Part shown: positions 9,520 to 20,843 of the stretch, one piece after another | Layout: every line of letters starts with the position of its first letter | Position numbering within the stretch: the first letter of the stretch is position 1 | Assembly (NCBI GenBank): GCA_016707445.1 | Contig: JADJHR010000010.1 | Location: 186,001-250,000, forward strand | Direction of reading: 5' to 3' | Length of the DNA: 64,000 nt | Source: Rubrivivax sp. | GTDB taxonomy: Bacteria > Pseudomonadota > Gammaproteobacteria > Burkholderiales > Burkholderiaceae_C | Translations under genes and position numbers: made by a program | Notes under the pieces: generated by a model | What the model was told of the DNA's origin: nothing | Seen by the model: only the letters and a program-made list of their open reading frames with translations | Databases searched by the model: none

Positions 9520-10223
9520 TGGATCGCACGCTCCACCGCGGCCATCGACGTGTGCCGCACGTCGGTGCCCTTGACGATGTAGATGATGGTCTCGGCGATG
9601 TTCTTGGCGTGGTCGCCCACACGTTCGATGGACTTGGCCACGAAGATCAGGTCGATGCTGGCCGAAATCGTTCGTGGGTCTTCCATCATGTACGTGATCA
9701 GCTTGCGCAGCAGGCCGTCGAACTCCTGGTCGATCTGATCGTCCTGCTTCAACACCTCGAGCGCACGTACCGGGTCCAGCCGGGCGAAGGCGTCGAGCGC
9801 CTTGCGCAGCTGGGCGGTGGCCAGTTCGGCCTCGAAGCCGAGGTCGCCCACCGGCAGCCGCAGCCGGCTGGACACGCCGGTATCGATCAGCCGCTGCACC
9901 GTGCGCGCGATGCGTGCAGCCTCGTCGCCCACGCGCTCGAGGTTGGCGATCGACTTGCTCACCGCGATCAGCAGGCGCAGGTCGCGCGCGGTCGGCTGCC
10001 GGCGCGCGATGATGCCCGACAGGTCGCGGTCGATCTCGATCTCCATCTGGTTGACCCGCGCTTCGTCGTGCAGGACCTGGGTCGCGATTTCAGCGCTGAA
10101 CTGCAACAGTGCGCGCACCGCCTGTGCGACCTGGCTTTCGACCAGGCCACCCATCTCCAGCACGCGCGTGGAAATGCCGCTGAGTTCGGCGTCGAACTGG
10201 GTCGAAAGGTGCTTGTCGCTCAT
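9516..10223 (-). CDS. phoU: Phosphate signalling complex protein PhoU
   Basis: A 235-residue, mainly helical protein with two PhoU repeats (about residues 18-105 and 120-210; IERVGDHAKNIAE marks the second). It links the Pst transporter to PhoR and is needed to silence the Pho regulon when phosphate is plentiful. The ATG at 10223 overlaps the end of pstB by 4 bases, and its own stop overlaps phoB, so the three are tightly coupled. Confidence 0.96.
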   Translation of the reverse strand: MSDKHLSTQFDAELSGISTRVLEMGGLVESQVAQAVRALLQFSAEIATQVLHDEARVNQMEIEIDRDLSGIIARRQPTARDLRLLIAVSKSIANLERVGDEAARIARTVQRLIDTGVSSRLRLPVGDLGFEAELATAQLRKALDAFARLDPVRALEVLKQDDQIDQEFDGLLRKLITYMMEDPRTISASIDLIFVAKSIERVGDHAKNIAETIIYIVKGTDVRHTSMAAVERAIQ

Positions 10224-11005
10224 CCGAATCTCCCTGTGATGTAGTCCTCGGTGTCCTTTTTCTGGGGCTTCATGAACAGATCCAGGGTCGGGCCGAACTC
10301 CACCAGGTTGCCCAGGTACATGTAGGCGGTGTAGTCCGAGCAGCGTGCCGCCTGCTGCATGTTGTGCGTGACGATGGCCACCGTGTAGTCGCTCTTGAGC
10401 TCGTGGATCAGCTCCTCGATCTTGCCGGTGCTGATGGGGTCGAGCGCCGAGCAGGGTTCGTCGAGCAGCAGCACCTCGGGCTTGATGGCGATGCCGCGCG
10501 CTATGCACAGCCGCTGCTGCTGCCCGCCCGACAGGCCAGATCCGCTCTGGTCCAGCTTGTCCTTGACCTCGTTCCACAGCGCGGCCTTCTTCAGCGCCCA
10601 TTCGACGCGCTCGTCCATCTCCACGCGCGGCAAGCGCTCGAACAGGCGCACGCCGAAGGCGATGTTGTCGTAGATCGACATCGGGAACGGGGTCGGCTTC
10701 TGGAACACCATGCCGACCTTCGCGCGAATCAGCGACACGTCTTCGCGGCTGGTCAGGATGTTCTCGCCATCAAGCCTGATCTCGCCTTCGGCACGTTGCT
10801 CGGGGTAGAGCTCGTACATGCGGTTGAAGGTGCGCAGCAAGGTGCTCTTGCCGCAGCCCGAGGGCCCGATGAAGGCGGTCACCTTGTGCTCGGGAATGTC
10901 GAGGTTGATGTTCTTCAGCGCCAGGAAGCTGCCGTAATAGAAATTGAGCCTGCGCACCGAGAGCTTGGCCTTCTCGGTGACCGGCAGGTCGGGCACGGGG
11001 TCCAT
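10220..11005 (-). CDS. pstB: Phosphate ABC transporter ATP-binding protein
   Basis: A 261-residue ABC ATPase with Walker A GPSGCGKST, the signature LSGGQQQR, Walker B LLLDEPCSALD and the H-loop THNMQQA. It powers high-affinity phosphate uptake with PstA and PstC and takes part in phosphate sensing. It starts 16 bp after pstA and overlaps phoU by 4 bases. Confidence 0.97.
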   Translation of the reverse strand: MDPVPDLPVTEKAKLSVRRLNFYYGSFLALKNINLDIPEHKVTAFIGPSGCGKSTLLRTFNRMYELYPEQRAEGEIRLDGENILTSREDVSLIRAKVGMVFQKPTPFPMSIYDNIAFGVRLFERLPRVEMDERVEWALKKAALWNEVKDKLDQSGSGLSGGQQQRLCIARGIAIKPEVLLLDEPCSALDPISTGKIEELIHELKSDYTVAIVTHNMQQAARCSDYTAYMYLGNLVEFGPTLDLFMKPQKKDTEDYITGRFG

Positions 11006-11021
11006 CGGGGTCCTTCGGGTG

Positions 11022-11909
11022 TCAGTGTTTCTGGCGGAACAGCACGCGCGCCAGGATGTTCAGCAGCAGCACGCCCAGCGTGATCAGGAAGACACCGGCC
11101 CAGGCCAGCTTCTGCCAGTTCTCGTAGGGGCTCATCGCGAACTTGAAGATCGTGACCGGCAGGCTGGCCATGGGCGCGGTCAGGTCGCTGGTCCAGAACT
11201 GGTTGGACAGGGCCGTGAACAGCAGCGGCGCCGTCTCGCCGGCAATGCGCGCCACGGCCAGCAGGATGCCGGTGATCACGCCGGCACCGGCCGCCTTCAG
11301 CGTGACCGACAGGATGACTTTCCACTTCGGCGTTCCCAGTGCATAGGCGGCCTCGCGCAACGAATGAGGGACCAGGCTGAGCATGTTCTCGGTCTGGCGA
11401 ATGACGACCGGGATCACGATCAATGCCAGTGACAGGATGCCGGCGATCGCCGAGAAACCGCGCAAGGGCGCCACCACCACCGCGTAGATGAACAGGCCGA
11501 TGACGATCGACGGCGCCGACAACAGGATGTCGTTGATGAAGCGCACCCCATGGCCGAGCCAGGTCTTCTGCCCGTATTCGGCCAGATAGACACCGGCCAT
11601 GACACCGATCGGCGTGCCCAGCAGCGTGGCCAGCGAGACCATCATCAACGAGCCAAAAATGGCATTGGCCAGGCCGCCCGATGCGGCCAACGGCGGCGGC
11701 GTCATCTCGGTGAGCACCGACAGCGCCAGGCCACCGATGCCCAGTCGTACGGTCTCGATCAGGATCCAGATCAGCCAGAAGACACCGAAGGCCATGGCCG
11801 CCAGCGACAGGCTCAGGGCCAGCAGATTCAGGCGCTTGCGGCGCCGATGCATGGCCAGGCGGCCGGCAGCCGACACCGCCGTTGGCGGCACAGGCAGGGA
11901 CTCGGTCAT
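11022..11909 (-). CDS. pstA: Phosphate ABC transporter permease PstA
   Basis: A 295-residue inner-membrane permease with six predicted hydrophobic segments and the permease EAA-type loop around LREAAYALGTPKWKVI. The ATG at 11909 overlaps the pstC stop by 4 bases. It forms the PstC-PstA channel of the phosphate transporter. Confidence 0.95.
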   Translation of the reverse strand: MTESLPVPPTAVSAAGRLAMHRRRKRLNLLALSLSLAAMAFGVFWLIWILIETVRLGIGGLALSVLTEMTPPPLAASGGLANAIFGSLMMVSLATLLGTPIGVMAGVYLAEYGQKTWLGHGVRFINDILLSAPSIVIGLFIYAVVVAPLRGFSAIAGILSLALIVIPVVIRQTENMLSLVPHSLREAAYALGTPKWKVILSVTLKAAGAGVITGILLAVARIAGETAPLLFTALSNQFWTSDLTAPMASLPVTIFKFAMSPYENWQKLAWAGVFLITLGVLLLNILARVLFRQKH

Positions 11910-12928
11910 GTCCGCGCCCCTTCGCCCTTGCGCAGCCGGGCCAGCAGCAACTTGGACAAGGCCAGCACCACGAAGGTGATGAAGAACAGAACCAGGCCGA
12001 GGTAGAACAGCGAGGCCTGATGCAGACCGGCACCTGCCTCGGCAAACTCGTTGGCCAGGGCCGAGGTGATGCTGTTGGCCGCCTCGAACAGCGACAATGA
12101 CTGCAGCTGGTTGAAATTGCCGATCACGAAAGTCACGGCCATAGTTTCGCCCAGGGCTCGCCCCAGCCCGAGCATGATGCCGCCGATCACGCCGGTCTTG
12201 GTGTAGGGCAGCACGACCTTGTAGACCACCTCCCAGGTGGTCGAACCCAGGCCGTAGGCCGATTCCTTGAGCATCGGCGGCGTCACCTCGAACACGTCGC
12301 GCATCACGGCGGCGATGAACGGAATCACCATGATGGCCAGGATGATGCCCGCCGACAGCAATCCGATGCCCACCGGCGGGCCCGAAAACAGGCTGCCGAG
12401 CAGTGGCACGCCGCCAAACGCCGATTGCAGCGGTGCCTGCACGAAAGTGGCCAGGACCGGCCCGAAGACCAGCAGGCCCCACATGCCGTAGACAATGGAC
12501 GGAATGGCCGCCAGCAGCTCGATGGCGATACCCAAGGGCCGCTTGAGCCAGCGCGGCGACATCTCGGTCAGGAACAAGGCGATGCCGAAGCTCACCGGCA
12601 CTGCGATCAGCAGCGCGATGAACGAGGTCATCAGCGTGCCGTAGATCATGACCAGGCCGCCATACCTGTCCTGCACCGGATCCCATTCGGCGCTCCACAG
12701 AAAGCCGAGGCCGAACTCCCGGATCGCCGGCGCGGCGCCCACCAGCAGCGCAGCGATGATGCCCGCCAGCAAGGCCAGCGTGATCCACGCGGCGCCGTGC
12801 GCGAGCATCGAAAACACCGCATCGGCCCAGGGTGCAACACGGTGCCGGACCGGCAGCCGCCCTTGCGGCGAATCACGCTCCATGGGTTCGGCGGCGTCGA
12901 GTGAGGTCGTGATCAGTGTAGCGGGCAT
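11906..12928 (-). CDS. pstC: Phosphate ABC transporter permease PstC
   Basis: A 340-residue inner-membrane permease with about six hydrophobic segments. The cytoplasmic coupling loop is seen as LKESAYGLGSTTWEV, and the segment LGRALGETMAVTFVIGN is typical of PstC. It follows pstS by 75 bp in the same direction and overlaps pstA. Confidence 0.95.
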   Translation of the reverse strand: MPATLITTSLDAAEPMERDSPQGRLPVRHRVAPWADAVFSMLAHGAAWITLALLAGIIAALLVGAAPAIREFGLGFLWSAEWDPVQDRYGGLVMIYGTLMTSFIALLIAVPVSFGIALFLTEMSPRWLKRPLGIAIELLAAIPSIVYGMWGLLVFGPVLATFVQAPLQSAFGGVPLLGSLFSGPPVGIGLLSAGIILAIMVIPFIAAVMRDVFEVTPPMLKESAYGLGSTTWEVVYKVVLPYTKTGVIGGIMLGLGRALGETMAVTFVIGNFNQLQSLSLFEAANSITSALANEFAEAGAGLHQASLFYLGLVLFFITFVVLALSKLLLARLRKGEGART

Positions 12929-13003
12929 GGGATCTGCGCCATGTCGGGCGACTCAGCGTTGCCAGGGTCGCTAGGGTCGGCAAGGGGCCCGCCGGCCGCC
13001 CGC

Positions 13004-14044
13004 TCACGGTAACGACACCGGCCTGCCCGAGCTGCCCCTGATCTGCTCGGCCCAGCGCTTTCGAACCAGGTCCTTGACACCGGCCGGCAACGCGACATAT
13101 TCCAGCTCGGCGGCCGATGGATCGCCGTTGCGATAGGCCCAGTCGAAGAACTTCAGCACCGTGGTGGCGACCAGCGGCTTGTCCTGCACCTTGTGCATCA
13201 GGACGAAGGTGGCACCGGTGATCGGCCAGCTGTCCTTGCCCGCCTGTTCGGTCAGCACCTGGTGGAACGACTTGGCCCATTCGGCGCCGGCAGCGGCGGC
13301 CTTGAAGCTCGCATCGTCGGGCGACACGAACTCGCCGGCCTGGTTGCGCAACTGCACATGGGCCATCCGGTTTTGCTTGGCGTAGGCGTATTCGACATAG
13401 CCGATCGAGTTGGGCAGGCGCTGCACAAAGGCCGACACGCCTTCGTTGCCCTTGCCCCCGGCCCCGGTGGGCCAGTTCACCGCGGTGCCCTCACCCACCT
13501 TGAGCTTCCAGTCGGCGTTGACCTTGGACAGGTAGTTGGTGAACAAGAAGCTGGTACCCGACCCATCGGCGCGCCGCACCACGGTTATCGCCGCGTCGGG
13601 CAGCTTGACGCCCGGATTGAGTGCCACGATGGCGCTGTCGTTCCACCGGCCCATCTTGCCCAGGTAGATGTCACCCAGAACCTGCCCGGTCAGCCTGATC
13701 TGGCCGGCCGTGATGCCGGCAATGTTGACCACCGGCACCACGCCGCCGATCACGGTGGGGAACTGAAGCAGGCCGTCCCTGGCCAGTTCGTCATCTTTCA
13801 GCGGCGCGTCGCTGGCACCGAAGTCGACCGTCCTGGCCCTGATCTGCTTGAGGCCGGCGCCCGACCCCACCGACTGGTAGTTGATGCGCGTGCCGGTGCT
13901 CTTGTTGTAGGCATCGGCCCACTTGGCGTAGATCGGCGCCGGGAACGAAGCGCCGGCGCCGGTGGCATCCTGGGCCCGCACGCTGCTGGCCACCAGGCCG
14001 AGCGCCAGCACAGGGCCAAGCAGGCGGGGAAGTGGGATGTTCAT
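13004..14044 (-). CDS. pstS: Periplasmic phosphate-binding protein PstS
   Basis: A 346-residue exported protein with a signal peptide at about residues 1-24 (cleavage after SSVRA). The mature part starts QDATGAGASFPAPIYAKW, the PstS N-terminal signature, and carries phosphate-contact segments GSGAGLKQI, DFGASDAPL and RADGSGTSFLF. It delivers phosphate to PstC-PstA. It is the first gene of the operon, preceded by a Pho box and by a hairpin that includes its ribosome binding site. Confidence 0.97.
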   Translation of the reverse strand: MNIPLPRLLGPVLALGLVASSVRAQDATGAGASFPAPIYAKWADAYNKSTGTRINYQSVGSGAGLKQIRARTVDFGASDAPLKDDELARDGLLQFPTVIGGVVPVVNIAGITAGQIRLTGQVLGDIYLGKMGRWNDSAIVALNPGVKLPDAAITVVRRADGSGTSFLFTNYLSKVNADWKLKVGEGTAVNWPTGAGGKGNEGVSAFVQRLPNSIGYVEYAYAKQNRMAHVQLRNQAGEFVSPDDASFKAAAAGAEWAKSFHQVLTEQAGKDSWPITGATFVLMHKVQDKPLVATTVLKFFDWAYRNGDPSAAELEYVALPAGVKDLVRKRWAEQIRGSSGRPVSLP

Positions 14045-14050
14045 GAAGGT

Positions 14051-14079
14051 CCTTTCAGATGTGCCGAGGGTCTGAAAGG
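14051..14079 (-). promoter_or_regulatory. Inverted repeat in the pstS leader containing the ribosome binding site
   Basis: Arms CCTTTCAGA (14051-14059) and TCTGAAAGG (14071-14079) are perfect 9-bp complements around an 11-base loop. In the pstS mRNA the arm nearer the start contains AAAGG of the Shine-Dalgarno AAAGGA, 6-7 bases before the ATG. Folding would occlude ribosome access. A regulatory role is inference. Confidence 0.5.
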
Positions 14080-14096
14080 AACTGTAGAGACCGACT

Positions 14097-14114
14097 GTGA
14101 CGGCCGCGTGACAG
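14097..14114 (-). promoter_or_regulatory. Pho box (PhoB operator) upstream of pstS
   Basis: On the pstS coding strand CTGTCAC, 4 bp, CCGTCAC form two 7-bp direct repeats with 11-bp periodicity, the layout of a PhoB box (consensus CTGTCAT-N4-CTGTCAT). It ends 52 bp before the pstS ATG, a suitable place for activation. Confidence 0.8.
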
Positions 14115-14179
14115 GGCGCCGCGGCTGTTGGCCCACACCGCAGTGCACCCCATCGGGTGCTGGCGCTGGCCGCGCCGGT

Positions 14180-15510
<1,331 letters not shown>

Positions 15511-15617
15511 GGTCTCATCCTCGCCGCGGAATTGTCAGCGCAGGCTCGTGGCCACCCGTGGCAACCATGATGCTGTTTTCGTGACCGGTTGTGCAGGGAC
15601 ACCCGCAGCGGCGGCAG

Positions 15618-15650
15618 AAAAAGCGACGGGGCCCGAAGGCCCCGCATCGC
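15618..15650 (-). terminator. Rho-independent terminator after ftsH
   Basis: On the minus strand a GC-rich stem CGGGGCC-TTCG-GGCCCCG is followed by GTCGC and five T. It lies about 15-45 bp after the expected ftsH stop codon at 15665-15663. Confidence 0.75.
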
Positions 15651-15662
15651 GGCAGCACCCGG

Positions 15663-17566
<1,904 letters not shown>

Positions 17567-17693
17567 TGCGACTCCTGGATCTCGCTGCGTCCGGCACGGC
17601 GGTGACAACATGTCCCATCCGAATGCCGGCAACGCGCGGACCCCGTCGATATGGGCCCGATTCTATTTCAGTCAAGAGTTTCAAGCCCTTGAA

Positions 17694-18410
17694 TCAGGGG
17701 GATTCCCCGTCGTTCTGTGCGGCGGATCGGTCACGCTGAACCGGTATCAGACCGATGCCGACGAGAAAGGTTTCCGCCGAGCGGTCACGCGAGGCCTTGG
17801 GCTTGTGCGCCTTGACGACACGAAAGCTGCGTCTGAAGCGCTCGACCAGCTGGTTGTAGCCGCTGCCGTGAAAGACCTTGGCCACCAGTGCCCCTTGCGG
17901 TCGCAGGTGCTTTTCGCAGAAGTCGACGGCCAGTTCGACCAGATCGGCCATGCGTGCCGAGTCGACCGACGCGATGCCTGACAGATTGGGCGCCATGTCC
18001 GAGACCACGACATCGACCGCGCGGCCCGCCAGCGCCTGCTCGAGCGCCTGCAGCACCGCGTCCTCGCGGAAATCGCCCTGCAGGAACTGCACGCCGTCGA
18101 TCGGTTCCATCGGCAGCAAGTCGAGCGCGATCAGCGTGCCGTCAAGCGCACCCGTCGCAGCGCCACCGACCCCGGCCAGCTTGGGGGCGAAGCGTCGGCG
18201 CAGGTACTGGCTCCAGGCGCCGGGCGCGGCACCGAGGTCCACCACCACCTGCCCCGCACGCAGCAGGCGGTGTGCTTCGTCGATCTCCTTGAGCTTGTAG
18301 ACGGCGCGCGCCCGATAGCCTTCGGCCTGGGCCTGACGCACGTACGGATCGGTCAGGTGATCGTGCAGCCAGGCCTTGTTGATCTTGTTGCTGCGGGACT
18401 TGATCTTCAT
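17694..18410 (-). CDS. rlmE: 23S rRNA (uridine-2552 2'-O) methyltransferase
   Basis: A 238-residue FtsJ/RrmJ-type enzyme that methylates U2552 in the A-loop of 23S rRNA at a late assembly step. The SAM site VVDLGAAPGAWSQYL and the catalytic K-D-K-E tetrad are visible (Lys in KINKAW, Asp in VVSDMAPN, Lys in LVAKVFHG, Glu in SAETFL). It lies upstream of ftsH in the conserved rlmE-ftsH order and is divergent from yhbY. Confidence 0.96.
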   Translation of the reverse strand: MKIKSRSNKINKAWLHDHLTDPYVRQAQAEGYRARAVYKLKEIDEAHRLLRAGQVVVDLGAAPGAWSQYLRRRFAPKLAGVGGAATGALDGTLIALDLLPMEPIDGVQFLQGDFREDAVLQALEQALAGRAVDVVVSDMAPNLSGIASVDSARMADLVELAVDFCEKHLRPQGALVAKVFHGSGYNQLVERFRRSFRVVKAHKPKASRDRSAETFLVGIGLIPVQRDRSAAQNDGESP

Positions 18411-18416
18411 CGCAGG

Positions 18417-18423
18417 GATAATA
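18417..18423. promoter_or_regulatory. Symmetric -10-like element shared by rlmE and yhbY
   Basis: The plus strand has GATAAT (18417-18422) and the minus strand TATTAT (18423-18418). Each lies about 6-8 bp before the start codon of the gene it would serve. If both are used, both mRNAs would begin at or next to the ATG. Confidence 0.3.
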
Positions 18424-18428
18424 CGAGG

Positions 18429-18902
18429 ATGCCCTGCCTGAACCTGACCCCCGCCGAGCGCAAAGACAAGCGCGGCCTGGCCCATCACCTCGACCCGGTG
18501 GTGATGATCGGCAACGATGGCCTGACCACCGCCGTCGAGCGCGAGGTCGATCTGGCGCTGAAGGCCCACGGCCTGATCAAGGTGCGCATGTTCAGCGACG
18601 AACGCAGCACACGCGAAGCCGCCCTGCAGCAACTGGCCGACACGCTGGGTGCGGCCGCGGTCCAGCACATCGGCAAGCTGCTGGTGCTGTGGCGGCCGCC
18701 CGAGGCCAAGGACAAGCCCGTACGCGAAGACCGCAAGGCCGGCCCGCGCATGGTGACGATCGTCAAACCCAGCAAGAGTGCAACGCGGCGCCCCACGGTG
18801 TCCAAGGTCAAGGTACCGGGCAATCAGCGCGTCACCTCGGGTGGGCTCATCAAACGGGCTCGTCCGCTGCAGCGATCGGCGAAGAAGCGTTCGCCAGCCT
18901 AG
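18429..18902 (+). CDS. yhbY: YhbY-family ribosome-assembly RNA-binding protein
   Basis: A 157-residue protein with a CRM (CRS1-YhbY) domain at about residues 1-97. It shows LTPAERKDKRGLAHHLDPVVMIGNDGLT, cut here at its natural middle by the domain fold, and ends in IGKLLVLWRP. YhbY proteins associate with pre-50S particles. It is longer than the roughly 97-residue E. coli protein because of a basic, Lys/Arg/Ser-rich tail of about 55 residues. GAGG abuts the ATG. Divergence from rlmE-ftsH is conserved in proteobacteria. Its stop codon overlaps the stop of the convergent gene. Confidence 0.9.
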   Translation: MPCLNLTPAERKDKRGLAHHLDPVVMIGNDGLTTAVEREVDLALKAHGLIKVRMFSDERSTREAALQQLADTLGAAAVQHIGKLLVLWRPPEAKDKPVREDRKAGPRMVTIVKPSKSATRRPTVSKVKVPGNQRVTSGGLIKRARPLQRSAKKRSPA

Positions 18903-19390
18903 CTCTCTGCGGTCGCGTCGGTGATCAGCTCGCCGTAGTTGAACAGATCCTGCTGAGCAAGTTGCCGGCGTCCCGGGTGCCGGCGAAGGCCCTGAAGCGG
19001 TTTTCGCACCAGATCCGCATCAGCGCGGCGCACACGCTGAAATTGCCGCCGCTGCCGAAGCGCACGTTCGAAGCTGCGATGCGTCAAGAAGGCGTTGTCC
19101 ACCAGTACCTGTACCAGCACCTCACCATCGACGACGAGGCGACCGACGGCAGGAAGACCCGCAACGAGTTCAGCGTCAGGTACCTGCTGCAGCATGGCCG
19201 GCAAGGTGACCCGGTCGGCGAACTGCAAGCCCGGCGGCAGCGACGACAGGATGCTGCTCTCGATCGACTTGCCGGTTTCGTTCAGGCGCTGCTCGATGAT
19301 GCGGGTGGCCGTCGCGCGGTACTTGAAGTGGTTCAGCAGCCCTGCCATTCCGACCGCAAAGGCGCCCACCGCCACCGCCACGGCACTCAT
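18899..19390 (-). CDS. Hypothetical protein with an N-terminal membrane segment, possibly a gene remnant
   Basis: I do not recognise this 163-residue product as a known protein. Residues 3-20 (AVAVAVGAFAVGMAGLL) form a membrane segment. The next part (TRIIEQRLNETGKSIESSI then LPPGLQFADRVTLPAMLQQ) looks like the start of an extracytoplasmic sensor domain of a signalling protein. After about residue 75 the sequence turns Arg/Gln-rich without recognisable pattern, as expected of a truncated gene reading into noise. A start at 19486 is also possible. The 298 bases between 19391 and 19688 hold no gene that I can support. Confidence 0.35.
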   Translation of the reverse strand: MSAVAVAVGAFAVGMAGLLNHFKYRATATRIIEQRLNETGKSIESSILSSLPPGLQFADRVTLPAMLQQVPDAELVAGLPAVGRLVVDGEVLVQVLVDNAFLTHRSFERALRQRRQFQRVRRADADLVRKPLQGLRRHPGRRQLAQQDLFNYGELITDATAES

Positions 19391-19688
19391 CCTGCGTTGT
19401 GTCGAACCCAGGATCGGCCACTTCTGCCAAACCTGTTCCCCCCGACCCCCGATGATGGAAGCTGGCACTGGGCTTTCACCACACATTCATCGGTGGGGAA
19501 GCCTCAAGCCAGACACCAGAACTGACGAAATCCCCGCCACGGCTCCGCCATCGATGTGCGGGCCCGGGCGGGCCGCTGTGCCGCGATCCTGCCCTTCACC
19601 AGGACGAACGACCGCCCTTCATGGACACGCCCATGCGCTGCGCTGCAAGCCGGCTGACCGCTGCATCGATCCCGCCCGAGAGGACGAC

Positions 19689-20843
19689 ATGAAGCGTGTG
19701 CTCAGCGTGGTGCCGCATGACGCACTGGCCGGCGACAGCATGCCGGACGAACGCTTCGATCCGGCCTGGGAGCCGGCGCCGCGCCTGCCCCGGCGCGAAA
19801 TCTCGAACTGGAGCCAGTACATGGCGATTGCCAGTCAGGTGGTCGGCCGCTTCCATGGTCAGTTCAGGCTCGAGCGCTTCGACTACCTACATCCCGAATC
19901 GCTGCAGCCGGCCACACCGCGCCGGCTGCGCAAGCCGTACAAGGCAAGCGTCGCCTACGCCGACTGGGGCCCGCCGAACGCCCCGGTGCTGCTGTGTTGC
20001 GGCGGCGTGGCCAATGTCGCGATGCGCTTCAACTACCTGGCGTCGGACCTGGCCGACCACTTTCGCATCGTCTGCATGGACTGGCTGGGCCGCGGGCGAT
20101 CGGGCTGGCTGGCCGACGAAGGCGACTATTCGCTGCCCACCTATGTCGAGCAACTGCGTCAGCTGATCATGCACCTGGGCGGACGCCCGGTGATCATGCT
20201 GGGCTCGTCGATGGGCGGCAGCGCTGCCATCGAACTCATCGACAGGCACCCGGGCCTGGTGGCGCGGCTGATCCTCAACGATGTCGGCCCGCACATCCCG
20301 GCCCAGCGGCGCAAGCGCCGCGCCGAGACCATTGCACGGCACTTCGTCTTTCACACGCCGTCTGAACTGCTGCGCAAGGTGGGTGCCTCGCACAAGAATG
20401 ACGGCCCGCTGGCCGACGACGTCCGCTTCAATCTGACGTTTCACCAGACACGCTGGTCTGAAGATGACGGCGGTCGCATCTACCGCCACGACGTGCGCGC
20501 GTTGCAGGCCTACCGCCACGACGCCCAGCGCAGCCTGCAGCAATGGCGCCAGTGGCGCCAGGTGAACTGCCCGACGCTGCTGATTCACGGCCTGCTGTCC
20601 GACACGCTGCTGCCACCGACCATCGATCGCATGTGCCGCGGCAAGCCGATCACGGTGATGCACGTGCCCGACACCGGCCACTCGCCCCTGCTGGCCGATC
20701 GCAACCAGACCTGGTTCATCCGCGGGTGGCTGCTGGGTTCGCAAGCGGCCGCCGGCAGCTGGTCGGTGATGCATGCGCCACCGCGTGAACCCTACGCGGG
20801 CAACCCGGTGCATTTCGCACCCGTTGAAGCGCTCAACGCATGA
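19689..20843 (+). CDS. Alpha/beta hydrolase
   Basis: A 384-residue alpha/beta-hydrolase-fold protein with a long N-terminal lead of about 95 residues. It shows an oxyanion region LLCCGGVANVAMRF, an MDWLGRGRSGW segment, the nucleophile elbow GSSMGGSAA (Ser near residue 179) and the C-terminal catalytic His in VPDTGHSPLL. It probably hydrolyses an ester, lactone or similar bond; the substrate cannot be told. GAGAGGAC precedes the ATG. The downstream gene overlaps it by 4 bases, so the two form an operon. Confidence 0.85.
   Translation: MKRVLSVVPHDALAGDSMPDERFDPAWEPAPRLPRREISNWSQYMAIASQVVGRFHGQFRLERFDYLHPESLQPATPRRLRKPYKASVAYADWGPPNAPVLLCCGGVANVAMRFNYLASDLADHFRIVCMDWLGRGRSGWLADEGDYSLPTYVEQLRQLIMHLGGRPVIMLGSSMGGSAAIELIDRHPGLVARLILNDVGPHIPAQRRKRRAETIARHFVFHTPSELLRKVGASHKNDGPLADDVRFNLTFHQTRWSEDDGGRIYRHDVRALQAYRHDAQRSLQQWRQWRQVNCPTLLIHGLLSDTLLPPTIDRMCRGKPITVMHVPDTGHSPLLADRNQTWFIRGWLLGSQAAAGSWSVMHAPPREPYAGNPVHFAPVEALNA

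Noticed and set aside
14145..14160. Stem-loop GCACCC-CATC-GGGTGC as a terminator for glmM
   Set aside because: The stem is only 6 bp and no T run follows on the minus strand.
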